Below, one piece after another: positions 12,601-22,283 of a stretch of DNA of 64,000 bases. The position numbers and the translations under genes were made by a program. The notes under the pieces were generated by a model. It did not search any database and was not told the origin of the DNA. It was given only the letters and a program-made list of their open reading frames with translations. This stretch comes from Pontederia crassipes. Its lineage: Eukaryota > Streptophyta > Magnoliopsida > Commelinales > Pontederiaceae. The stretch lies in contig CM060188.1 of the NCBI GenBank assembly GCA_030549335.1, positions 64,610,696-64,674,695 on the forward strand, written 5' to 3'. The stretch's first letter is position 1, and every line of letters begins with the position of its first letter.

Positions 12601-15600
12601 AATTTTCCAATTATCAGGTCAGCTATTCTTCTTGATGTGATTGCTGCAAGTGCACTTATATTAGTTTTGACCAGGGTTGTGCTAGGCTACAAGCAGACTA
12701 GAGATCGTTACCAGGTTGTTTATCCTTGTTCATTGGTAGCATAATTCCCTATATTAATTAATCTTTCATCTTTGTCTTTTCTTTTTTTTTAATTTAGTCT
12801 TTGTAGAACAAGTATTTTGCCCTCTTTCGCCAACTAAATGATTTTGGTTAGACACCTTTGATATGAATGTTTCTTATTCTCTAGATAATATGGGTTTCTG
12901 TGTTGGATATGTTACCTGAAACTGAGCGTTCTAACTTTCCTAAGAGTTCATAGGGTTGTAGGCTCTTGTTTGGAATAGTTCAGTAATTTAGAAAATTGTT
13001 AGCAGTGGTATGGCTTCAAATTGCCGCAACTCCCTGCCGGCAGCACCATTTTCCGTCGCCGCCAACCCTGGTCGGCGGCCCCACCAACCAACACGCGTTT
13101 TGGAGTTTCTTCATCCTTCCACCTGCGACGTTTCCCTGGCTGTCATGCCTCCTGTGCGATTCATGGTGGTGGCGAATGGCTGGCTTCAACAGGCGGCTCT
13201 GGTAACCCGACATCGGCCTCCTGCAAAGGACTCAATCTGCTTTCGCCACCGGGGCCGGTATCATTTCCAGCACGAGTGCATGGATCCAATCGATGTCTCC
13301 AGTGTGGAGTCTTTGGACACAGGCGTGCCTCTTGCCCTCAGCTGCTACGCCACCCGTCGACGCCCTTCGACGGATCACTGGTGACGGCGGCTGGCATGGC
13401 ACCACAGCAAACACTTGCTGTGACTACGTCCTGGGGTCTTGATGCTACTGCCACCGGACATTTCGTCACGCAGTGCCTGATCAGGAAGCTCTCTTCGCCA
13501 TTGGCTCAACTGGACAAGATACATTGAGCAACACCTTGGGGTACCCCTTCATCTCTCCCCATCGTGGCTCTCTCCGCGCAGCATCCTGCTGTGGCTTGGG
13601 TTGGCAGTGCAGCGCCAACGCTTGTTGGCAGGTCAGGTGAAGTTGTTTGACACAGTGACGATCCGCTGGCTGCCCTGGTCGACAGGAATTGGGGGAAAAC
13701 CTTCGACGTCGAGGCGGGTGCACTCCATCTCTCTTGGCGGTATCCCTCTTCACCTCCGATACGCTGAAGTCCTCTCGGCTATTATTCGTCTGTTTGCAAT
13801 TTTGTGCGACGTCATCGTGCCTGCCATCGGATCTCAGGACATCTCTTGCGTTCATGCACGTGTTGAGCTTGACATTCTGGTACTGATCCCCGCTTTCGTT
13901 GAGCGTAGTGCTGAGGACTGGACATACACCATATCGGTGCGTGAGATGGAGGTTGCTCATGGGCAGAGGTCATGACCGACTGCGAGCCTCGGCCGCCGCC
14001 CCTGACATGTTGGGAGTGGCGCCCGCGGCAGCCCCCATAGACACGTGTCCAACAAGCCATCGAGGAACCCTCGACTGCTGGCATGCGTGCTGATTCTGGC
14101 GGCGCTGCTCCACAATGGACGCGTAGGTCTCCACACCGTGCTAATAACTCCTCTTTTCGGCTCTCCTCTCTCTGATCAGCATTTTTCTGAGCTATTAGCA
14201 CTTCATCAGAGGATTGCACCCCTACGTCCCGATCCAGCACAGACCGATGGATGGGTATGGGTATCAGATTCGTTCTCAGCGCGCAGCCTCATGCCGTTGA
14301 AAGTCAAGATCTTTGCTTGACTTTTGCGGCGTGAGTGGATCCTCACTCGAGTTTATAGGGCACAGTGGGCACTCCATGCAGATACTTCTTGTGTTCTTTG
14401 TGGCGAGATGGAGGAGGATGTTACTCACCTATTCTTCAGTTGTCCAGTGTCCCAAGAGGTTTGGTCTCGGACGAGCATTACGATCAATGTCCCTCTAGCA
14501 CCTGCAGACTTTTGGCAGACACTGAGGGGACTCGGTAGGCAGAGATGGGGTTGGAGAGTTCCATTGGTGCGCGTCTTATTTTGTGGGTAGAGATGTCAGG
14601 TGGACAGTGTTGTACATCACATGTTTTGCCTTCTTCGGGAGTGGGGTTTTGATTAGTACATGTTCTCCTTTTTTTGTCGCTCTCCATTGGAGAGCGTTCC
14701 TCATGTACAGGATGTTTCTCTTCAGTGCTATATATACACATGGATGACAACCAAATTGGTAGTCATCCTTTTCCTTCTCAAAAAAAAAAAAAAACTCCCC
14801 TCCCCCTTGCTGATTGTGGAACACTGGGGAATGCTACTTCTGTGACCCAACTTTCAAATGCTGAAGAGGCCGAACCTGAGGTGCCTTTGGTCCTTCAGAG
14901 TGATGAACAGTTGAAAGTGGCCAGTAGCGACGAAGATCATGAACAGGACTCACGTGCTATGGTTGTAACCGGCAGCCCCTGTGCACGCTCTACTGGTGGA
15001 GATGTGACGCCACAAAACTGCTATATCGTGGCAATGGCGGCACAGGCATGTGGGGTGAGAAGGAAACCAAGCAGGAAGTCCGGCAAGCTGGAGTCATGGC
15101 CACCTGGTCACTCTCCGGCGGCACCTGTGTCTCGACTGCCTGTTGATCAATCCACGGACATGGGACGGGCTGCCGGCATGCCCACCCCTCTTTCAGGATG
15201 GTCAGGCGCGGTGGATCGGGAGGTGGCGGACCCTGCGGACTTCAGGCACGTCCGCTGACGTTCTAGTGTCAGACCCGGCATGCCTCGGTGTCTTCTGTTG
15301 ATGGGTTGGCCAGTCCGGTGCTTTCTTTTGCACTCTTGGGGCTGTGTTGGTTGGAGGACGGCAATGGGCAGGGGCTCGTCACCCGAGGGGGCGGCTACGG
15401 CGTGGTGGATCAATGTTCCAATGATGGGAAAAATCTGTCTGCTGATCTTTCTCTTGACCTCACAGATGCCACGGCAGCATCGGGGCAGGTGTGATAGGAC
15501 ATGTGGTGTCGGCTGAGAATCTTGGTGCCACAGATGGGGATGGTGACTCAGTGACAGTCGTGGAATCTGATTCCATTCTAGTGCACGACCCGGACGTCGT

Positions 15601-18312
15601 TGCCTTGGTAGCTCAGGCTTGTGGTATCAGACGAAAGCATGTCCGCAATCCAATCGGTCATCAGCCGCGCACCGACCAAAAGTAGGGGTTAAACCTGGTT
15701 CTGAGATCTCTGGTGGTTATGCTTTTTGTCCTCTCCCGTGTGGGCAAAGTGTGATGGCGGTGGCTGGTGCGTGGAGTTAAGTCATTTTTTGCTTTGGAGT
15801 AGTGAGATCTTGTCATTTTGATTTCTTGGCCATATGCTACAGTGTTTTTCTGTTGGCCTCTATCAAATTTATTGTAATTCCTACTATTATTAATGGAACT
15901 TTTGATGACTACCTTCATGCTAGTCGTCCTTTCTCGTTTCAAAAAACAGGGATACTGCAGCAGATCACAGTTTCAGCATGATAAAAACAAAACCTACTAC
16001 AGAACCTGTACTTGCTCTCCTAGACTTCAATAAAGTGTTTCTGGTGGAATGTGACACATCAGGAGTTGGCATCGGAGCTGCCCTACCACAAGACAAACTT
16101 AAGTGCATTCCATAGAGAGAAGTTCAATGATGCATGCATGACGCGAATGGAGTGTTTATGAACAAGAACCCTATGTTGTTGTGCATAGCGGCAAAACATT
16201 GGGAACAATATCAACTAGACAACTACAAAAGGAATTTGTTCTACTTACTGAAACAGGAGACTTTTGGTGATTTGTCCTAGGTAAATGCAAAGAAATGATG
16301 AGATAAGTCTAGAAGTTGGATTTGTAGTAACAATGGGGTGGCTCAGGGTATGGTGAAGCACAAAGTTTGAAAGCTGAATCCTTAGATCAAAGCCAGAAAG
16401 CTGAATCCCTAGATCAAAGTCAAGCCAATTGTGAGTTCAACTTGATAATGTGGATAGAAGGTCTCATCCTAAGATATAAATTCAAAGGAGGAGGGTGGTA
16501 GCGGAAGTTCATTTCCAACTACCAAAATTGCAAACAACAACAACAACAAAGCCTTATCCCACTAGGTGGGGTCGGCTACATGGATCATACGACGCCATTC
16601 CGCTCTAAACTACCAAAATTGCATTCAGATTATATTCATGTTAATCAAACTATCGAATTGCTATCAGATTATTACCATGTTATGCTCTATTCTAGTCTTG
16701 AAGCTACATATAAGAAATTATAATGTTTCATCATTGACTTTTCTTATTTTGTCCTCTTCCATTATTAGTCTAATGTATTATTTAACATTTCTCTGTTTTC
16801 TCCTTCAAAAGCTAAATCATTCTTGGAATGCAGCTATTAGTTAACAGAACACTTTATGAGAAAACTTTAGCAAGTGGATTTGGTTCAGTTCATTTTCTTT
16901 TGGATGCTTCAGAGCAGCAACAAGTAAGGATGACTATGTAGGTTGCATTATTACTTTCGGAGTTGCAAAAATTGTCTTAAAAATGTTAATTGTTGTATTG
17001 GAAATTATTGTATTTTTCAGTTTAAGGAAGCTATCCTAGTCTATGCAATTTCACTCCGCCCTGACTTATATGAGGTACTTCATTCATATGTCAATTTTAG
17101 CACAAGCAGTGTTTTTTATATATTTTAAGCATCAACATGTGGTCCAATGTTTTGCACTACTGAACCGTAGCTCTAGAAGTTCATGAATATGTTTTTTCCT
17201 TCTTGTCAAATCATCCAAGAGACCATTTGTGTTTCATGCTTTGGTGTTTTGGTTCCTGCTTTCATTCTTCAGTCATTTTTATCAGTATTTTTTAAAATCA
17301 ACCGCACCACCTAACCCTAATCTTCTATCTTATTATCTCTAAACATATCACAATGGTTGTCTAATATTTTTCCTTTTTAGTTACATCTGGTGTGTATTTA
17401 AAATTCGTAGCCACTTTTATTTTATTGTTTAAAGAATCTATGTACTTAACTAGTTGTCTTAAACACGTCTAAGATGTGTTAATTGAGTATCGTGATTGTT
17501 TTAAGTTTTTGCTCCAGGAATTTTTCATGCCACACATATACTTCTCAAACCATTCAGCATGAAAAAGAATATAAGCTTTGGTATAGGTTTGACAAATAAA
17601 GCAAAATATGTTTGAGCACAGCGCTGCTTTTATATGAGCAATGCAGTCCTTTCTGTTGGACATTATTTGATTAATCTGATAGGATGTTCAGAAATTTGTC
17701 CATTAGTATTGATTTATTTACCCCTTCTATTCACGTCTGTAGCATTCCTGTTACTTTGATCTATATTCTATAGGCTACGTGTGAGCATTGCTAGCTGATG
17801 TTGAATGATAAATCAAAGCTGCTATTGTGAGCTTGAATGGGCTCCATCCATTTTCATTTGATTGATTAAAATTTATTGGGCTTTAAGTTCTGTATTCTTT
17901 GAACTGAGTGCGTGTTTCAGTATGGATAAAGAATCCAACTGTTGAATGCCTATTGCAATTTTTTTTTCTTTTTGAAATGGCTACGTGTACATTAAGAAGT
18001 TTATTATTGAATACAGGTGTCGTGCCGTAAAAGCATAAAAGATGCATGCGAAAGATTTCTTTATGATAGATTCAAGGAGAAGGTAAAACAAACGAAAACA
18101 TTTCCAAGTTTTTAAAGGGGACAATCTCTAAATATATTCTTTGCGTGCAGGTTGAAATGCCTATTGACAAGGCAGTTGAAACCTTGATCAGATTGGATCT
18201 TTTGTCGGAAGTTCCAATTAATGGGCACCATGTCCTGAAGGTGCTTCCAGGCCCAATGGCTTGTGAAGCCCTCAAGGAACGTTGGAATGCTTTGTTAGAG
18301 CAGCAGATATGA
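627..18312 (+). CDS. DUF3754 (TMEM143-like) membrane protein, 3' part of gene, 11 exons
   Basis: Exons are 627-762, 1661-1995, 2789-2918, 9438-9566, 9641-9685, 10253-10332, 12618-12714, 16834-16923, 17021-17074, 18017-18082 and 18151-18312 (TGA stop). All joints are GT-AG and keep frame, giving 440 C-terminal residues; the start and first exons lie left of the window. Recognisable DUF3754 blocks are [100 protein letters not shown] and KEAILVYA. A hydrophobic segment ([15 protein letters not shown]) in exon 7 is a likely membrane span. Plants have a few DUF3754 proteins; the [11 protein letters not shown] block suggests the organellar type, but this is from memory and no transit peptide is visible here. 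Molecular function is unknown. About 16 kb of intron carries many transposon insertions, yet the reading frame is intact, so the gene is probably functional. Confidence 0.9.
2392..2595 (+). pseudogene. Coding-like segment inside a DUF3754 intron (pseudo-exon or captured fragment)
   Basis: A good acceptor (TTTCTTTACAG) ends at 2391. Read on from exon 1661-1995 it gives [16 protein letters not shown], then a TGA. A four-base block (ATAG) shifts the frame; after it the text continues as [17 protein letters not shown], then a leucine- and tryptophan-rich stretch ([12 protein letters not shown]), to a TAA near 2595. The DUF3754 reading frame skips this segment (exon 1661-1995 joins 2789 in phase). 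I do not recognise the family. It may be a decayed exon of another gene or a cryptic exon. Confidence 0.35.
4135..4545. repeat. Two-copy tandem repeat, period about 205 bp, inside the solo LTR
   Basis: The unit starting GATGGCTTCTAAAGGTGGCC (4140) recurs at 4345 as GATGGCTTCCAGAGGTGGCC. Within each unit the phrase GATTCTAGAGGTGGCTCCCA and GTGTAGCACTTAG repeat again, so there is also a shorter internal periodicity. Confidence 0.85.
6110..6277 (+). mobile_element. Au-like SINE with 21-bp target-site duplication
   Basis: The 3' end reads GACCCCACCTAGTGGGATAA then GGCTTTGTTGTTGTTG, the hallmark 3' end of Au SINEs. It is flanked by identical 21-bp copies (6089-6109 and 6278-6298, beginning AACTCAACATTC). 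The 5' half starts with a GAGGGA repeat and is diverged. It sits inside the solo LTR, so it is younger than that LTR. Confidence 0.88.
6596..6668. repeat. AT-rich simple repeat (TATATA/TATAATAT)
   Basis: Low-complexity tract of TATATA and GTATAATAT units inside the solo LTR. No coding value. Confidence 0.9.
10712..11378 (+). mobile_element. Solo LTR (667 bp) in a DUF3754 intron
   Basis: It starts TGTCACGGAACG and ends CCTGTGACA. A second copy of the same LTR lies at 46156-46775 and matches over most of its length (for example CCGCACTGC.TAATATT, TAATAAGACTCC, CCACATCGG.GA.CCTTCTCGG, GTCCAACACTCT). No internal element sequence adjoins. The flanking five bases (GTACA and TACGC) do not match, so the target duplication is lost or the copy was rearranged. 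Confidence 0.85.
13003..14794 (+). mobile_element. LINE (L1-type) remnant with ORF1 zinc knuckle and zf-RVT
   Basis: The left part encodes an ORF1-like basic protein with a Cys-rich knuckle ([17 protein letters not shown], about 13285-13335) and then an ORF1 RNA-binding-like stretch (about 13670-13970). It joins directly to the 3' end of ORF2: a zf-RVT domain ([19 protein letters not shown], about 14393-14450). A 3' UTR and a 15-base A tail (14780-14794) follow. The endonuclease and reverse transcriptase are missing, and the reading frames are broken. Left boundary is approximate. Confidence 0.8.
14795..15946 (+). mobile_element. Third LINE fragment (ORF1 tail plus 3' UTR)
   Basis: GC-rich, with an acidic, low-complexity ORF1 tail and two copies of an Ala-Gln-Ala-Cys-Gly-x-Arg-Arg-Lys motif (about 15037-15066 and 15608-15637). 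It ends with a 3' UTR (ACCTTCATGCTAGTCGTCC) and a short A tail at 15941-15946. The zf-RVT LINE at 13003-14794 directly abuts it and may have inserted into it. Confidence 0.6.
15950..16516 (+). pseudogene. Ty3/gypsy pol fragment (RNase H region)
   Basis: Broken frames give [31 protein letters not shown] and [10 protein letters not shown], which are the RNase H start of gypsy polyproteins (canonical APVLALPDF, DASGVGIGAVL, EKLN). Later text is decayed and ends near a purine-rich run (AAAGGAGGAGGG, about 16484). No LTRs are adjacent, so this is a fragment in the intron between 12714 and 16834. Confidence 0.75.
16533..16607 (-). mobile_element. 5'-truncated Au-like SINE (75 bp) with 16-bp target duplication
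   Basis: The reverse complement ends GGATAAGGCTTTGTTGTTGT, the same 3' end as the SINE at 6110-6277. Exact duplicates AACTACCAAAATTGCA flank it (16517-16532 and 16608-16623). Only the last 75 bp are present, as expected if reverse transcription stopped early. Confidence 0.9.
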
Positions 18313-19089
18313 TCCTTCCCCCTCACTCCTACTGCAAACAGGGATGTAATGGCGAGGAAAAATACATTTGTTAGTTATTTGTTGTATATTTACACTTGTA
18401 AAGTAATACAAAATATTTTTTCCAATATTTGAAAGTTCTTTCTCATGATCTGAAAGTGTTTGTGATCGTCGTCTTCCACTACTTACATCCAATGATGCTA
18501 CATTTAAGATCTCTTTTTTATACCTTCTGGAAGACTAATATATCTGACTAAATTGCATGCGCGGTTGCACATGGAATTGGAAGCTGATGGATTTGCTTTG
18601 AATTAGTCTTGGGAGAAAATTGACCCAAATGGACAGCCTCCATCGACTTCGGTCGGAAAGACAACAATTCTGATAAGAACAGATTGGGTAAATTTTAGTT
18701 TTAGATATCAAAGTTAATTTTTTTACATCAAGTACGTGAACTTCTTTACAATCGAAAAAAAAAACTGAAACAAAAGTATATTATTGCATACAAATTTAAT
18801 AATTGCCTACGAAGAAAAGCTAAGTTTAAAAAGTACACAAAGAATTATAAGTTATATGCACAAAGATATTAATAGCAATTGTTTCACAACATTGGAGTTG
18901 GGGAATTGGCAAGAGTAAAAGATTCAACAATTAGTAATTTTGCTAACGCGCTGGAACACACAGCTCATGCACTATGCTACACAGTCACAAACTCCCAATA
19001 TCTGAACCAAACACAAAAAAGAGAAGGTTATTTTTTTTTTCAAGGACCTATGTTAGACACAGCAATCTGGGAAGAACATGAGAGGAATA
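18313..19089. other. Convergent intergenic region / 3' UTRs
   Basis: Lies between the stop codon of the DUF3754 gene (plus) and that of the minus-strand gene at 19090. It is AT-rich, with possible polyadenylation sequence near 18400. No other gene is seen. Confidence 0.5.
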
Positions 19090-19743
19090 TCAAATCGCCT
19101 GCTTCTTCCTCGGGGAAGTCCTCCGAGGCGTCTCACTGACCACCTCTTTTCTCTTCTTACCGAGGACAGCAGAGGAAGCAGCACCGTCGGCGTCCTCTGC
19201 CGCCAACGCCACCCTCCGGCTCCTCGTCCTCGACGCCATCCCCTCCACCAGGACCTCCGCCGGCCGCTCGGCGGCGATCCTCTCGAACTCCTCGCCTAGA
19301 CGCCTGATCCTGCTCTTCTTCTTCAAGCTGCCAACGGAGGCGTCGGGAGAAGGGGATCCTCTCGGCACCATCTTTGGCTCCTCCTCCGGTTCGTCGGAGT
19401 CGGACGCGAGGGCCGCCAGATTCTGGGGCTTGTAGCCGGCGGCTCTTGGCTTCCTCTCTGTCGCCGGCTTGGGAACGGCGGCGGGGGAGGCGACATTCCT
19501 CCTGACGCGCTCCTGCTGCGCCCGGAGCTTCTTGACGGAGCCCTCGATGCGGCCCTGTAGACGGTGGCGCTTGAAGCTGAGGCCGCCCATCGACCAATGG
19601 GCGTCGTTGGCCCAGGAGAGGAGGGGGTCCATGACGGAGACCGGCGGGTCGACGCGCTCATCGTTCAGCTTCACGTCGGAGTAGAAACGAGGCCGCGGGA
19701 GGCTGCTCCCGTAGAATCTTCCTGGGGCAACTGCGGCCACCAT
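19090..19743 (-). CDS. Uncharacterised basic nuclear-type plant protein, intronless
   Basis: An open frame of 217 residues, GC-rich against AT-rich flanks. The N-terminal third looks like a conserved domain (PRPRFYSDVKLNDERVDPP, then DPLLSWANDAHWSMGGLSFK, about residues 15-60), followed by a basic helix (RLQGRIEGSVKKLRAQQERV). The middle is acidic (SDSDEPEEEP, near residue 115). The C-terminus carries basic clusters (KKKSRIRR; KKRKE; PRRTSPRKK) that look like nuclear localisation signals. TPRR and SPRK fit the S/T-P-x-K/R consensus of cyclin-dependent kinases. No transmembrane or signal sequence. I recall similar plant proteins of unknown function and cannot name one. The upstream E2F-type sites suggest S-phase expression. 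The ATG at 19743 is the first in frame and is preceded by a CT-rich leader. Confidence 0.85.
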   Translation of the reverse strand: MVAAVAPGRFYGSSLPRPRFYSDVKLNDERVDPPVSVMDPLLSWANDAHWSMGGLSFKRHRLQGRIEGSVKKLRAQQERVRRNVASPAAVPKPATERKPRAAGYKPQNLAALASDSDEPEEEPKMVPRGSPSPDASVGSLKKKSRIRRLGEEFERIAAERPAEVLVEGMASRTRSRRVALAAEDADGAASSAVLGKKRKEVVSETPRRTSPRKKQAI

Positions 19744-19828
19744 TGCTGGACGATTGTGAATGGATGCTACACGAACTCGAACGAGAGAGAGAGAGAGATG
19801 AAATGGGTGGAGTTGGAGCGCACGGTCT

Positions 19829-19840
19829 TTGCTTTATAAC
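19829..19840 (-). promoter_or_regulatory. TATA box for the gene at 19090-19743
   Basis: The minus strand reads CGTTATAAAGC about 90 bases upstream of the ATG, a normal spacing for a plant core promoter with a short leader. The leader contains a (CT)n run at about 19783-19796. Confidence 0.6.
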
Positions 19841-19880
19841 GGGGGTCTGTGGCGGGATCGCCTTCGCGCCAGTTCTTTGT

Positions 19881-19999
19881 TTTGGCGGTAAAAGAGTAAC
19901 GCGCGAAGGGATTGCAGCGAAAGAAAAATAGGGCGCATAACGAGATGGCGGGTCGTAGTTTTTGGCTTTTTGGAATTTTTGTCCTCTTTTACCGCCAAA
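19881..19999. promoter_or_regulatory. Pair of E2F-type sites in opposite orientation
   Basis: TTTGGCGG occurs at 19881-19888 on the plus strand, and its reverse complement CCGCCAAA at 19992-19999. Both match the E2F/DP consensus TTTSSCGS and lie 138-256 bases upstream of the ATG at 19743. Additional CGCGCGAA-type text lies between. Factor binding is an inference. Confidence 0.6.
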
Positions 20000-20240
20000 A
20001 GTTTTTTTAATAATTAAAATTGTTTATAAATAATCATATATTTTAAAAGCAAAAAAGGATAATAACGGTTAAGACGGAAATATTTAATGATAACTGATTT
20101 AATATTATTATTATAATTTTGGATTTTTTGGTGGTGTTTGATTGCGGGATAATGGAATATCTTGTTTTATTCTCATTTATTCAAATCAAAATTATCATTG
20201 TTATCATTTATGTGTGTTAAAGCAGGCTGAATAGGAAAAA

Positions 20241-20745
20241 ATGGACCTCCCCCTACTTAAGAGGGGGGACTGTCTCCCCTCGTGCACTAGTCGTGCGATG
20301 TGCATCGGACGGCTGGCACTAATTCATGCAATATTAGGGCAAAAATCACGGTTCAGAGCAGTTCGCGGCCGGTTCGTGAGAGTACGGCTCGGTTCGACGG
20401 TTCGAGTGAGGTACAAAATGGAGGCCGACCGACTCTTCCCTCTTTACATTCTCTCTCTTTCGGCCGCGTTAACCCTATGTTCGCCGACCTCTCCCTTTGC
20501 CAAGCACGACGATGGCGGAGCGACCTCCAGCACCGGATCTCATCCTTCACGGCGCGATCTCTTCTCACCGCCCTTCGACGATGTGCGCGGCACGATCTCT
20601 TCTCACGTCGACGAGCACGACGAGCCCTTCGTTGAGCACGACCAGATCTGCGTGAGGGGCTAGATCCGGTGGTCGCCGATCAGATCCCCGCGTTGCTGAC
20701 TAGATCCGCCCGTCGCCGACCTCGCGCAATGCCGACCCCCTTATA
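20241..20745. repeat. GC-rich island of unknown origin, probable element fragment
   Basis: A 500-bp GC-rich patch in an AT-rich region. It has repeated phrases (CGATCTCTTCTCAC twice, CTAGATCCG twice, GTCGCCGA twice). Overlapping frames of 111-140 codons are open only because of base composition and match nothing I recognise. Both flanks are plain AT-rich DNA. Confidence 0.35.
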
Positions 20746-21467
20746 ACATATTTAATATAAGTATGGAAGTATGAAATTACGTACATAGTACTAATATTTA
20801 TAAAATAATATAATTTATTTTTTATATGTAGATATTATCATTACTTACTATTGATATAACATTTTTATATAATTTACTATTTTATTATGTTATGGAACTC
20901 TTGTTCGATATAACTATTTTTTTATGATAAGTTGTTAATTGTTACCTATTTGTTCTTACTCAAATTCGTCCGATAATTTAACGGCTCGGGCAAAATTTTT
21001 AAGCCAAATTTCCGATATCCTTCTGTTAATCAATTAGCCTGTTAATTTAAGCATTTAAATATAATTAATAATTACTCATATATTAAATATAAATAAAAAA
21101 AATAAGCTTAATGATTTATTCATTTACAATTTTCATTTGTTATATTATTAATGAGAAAATTAAAACGAGCAAACAATGCAAAAATAATCCAGAAAGTTTT
21201 ATAGAAATTGATAGTAAAAAATAATTATGTCTAGTTGTTGTATTATTACGCAACACGAAAATAAGGAAAAATGGAAAAAAAAGGTCGTGCAAAATTAATA
21301 TCAAGCTTGGAAAGATAACATTAAAATAATAAATTTTCGGAGATATTTTCCATTCGGCCATAAAAATATTTCCTTCGGAGCATGTACGGTATTTTTTTCC
21401 CTTCCATTCATAGTTCTTTTTTATATTATTAATTAACAATCACTCAAAAGTCAAAACATATTCTTCT
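20746..21467. other. AT-rich intergenic DNA, nothing recognised
   Basis: Low-complexity AT-rich text with short A and T runs. No gene, RNA or clear repeat boundary. Confidence 0.5.
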
Positions 21468-22180
21468 GGGCTGCGTTTGGTACGGAAATATTGAGAAGAC
21501 TTTTGTTCTCGAAAATTAATTAATATGATAAAAAAGTTTGAGTTGGTGTTTGGATGAAAAAGTGTAATGATAGGGATTTAAAAAGTTGATATGATGGATA
21601 AGTTTTAGTGGGTGTTTAGATAAAAAGTAAGAACTAAGAATATAATTTATTATTTTATGAGGTATAAAATTATAGTAAATAAAAAAATATTATTAATATT
21701 ATAATTTACGTAAATAGTTATATTATTAATAATATTTTATTTATTTTTATTAAATACTTTAAATATTATTAATATTACAATTTACGTATATTTTAAGATC
21801 CAAATATAATATATTTTTTAAAAAAATAATTGAATAGCTTAATTAATAAAATATTTATTAATTATAACTAATTATTTTATAGTTTTTAATTAATAACATT
21901 TAATAAATTATTTTATAAGATTCCTAATAATGTATTAATATATTATAAATTATATATACATACATTACAAAATAATTAAAAAAATAGATGAAATTAAAAA
22001 AAGTCAAAGATTGCGACGTTGAAAAAAAAACAACAATGTTCTTGCCGAAGGCAAGAACATTTTCGCGGGAATATTTCATCAAATATTCCCACGGAAGTCA
22101 CGTGATATATTCCCATCACGTATAGCATTTGGGAACATTTCGCAATGTTCCGCGAAATATTCCCAAACGAAACGCATCCC
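21468..22180. mobile_element. Non-autonomous TIR element (MITE-like), about 713 bp
   Basis: The left end reads GGGCTGCGTTTGGTACGG; the reverse complement of the right end reads GGGATGCGTTTCGTTTGG. After this both continue to AATATT, giving about 25 bp of imperfect inverted repeat. The right end holds further palindromic copies of AATATTCCC. The inside is very AT-rich and non-coding. A target-site duplication is not clear, so superfamily is not assigned. Confidence 0.55.
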
Positions 22181-22283
22181 TTAGAAAAAGTTGCACGAGC
22201 CCATCAAACCAAATCTAAAAAATCGAAAGAATGGGCCCCGCAGGGGAGAGGACGGTAAGTCATTTAACTCAACGAATCATATA

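Noticed and set aside
19157-19684. Overlapping open frames (146 and 112 codons minus, 71 codons plus)
   Set aside because: They are out-of-frame shadows of the 217-codon gene at 19090-19743, caused by its high GC content.
20241-20663. 140-codon open frame in the GC-rich island
   Set aside because: Several frames are open at once, no domain is recognised, and repeated words suggest a transposon fragment.
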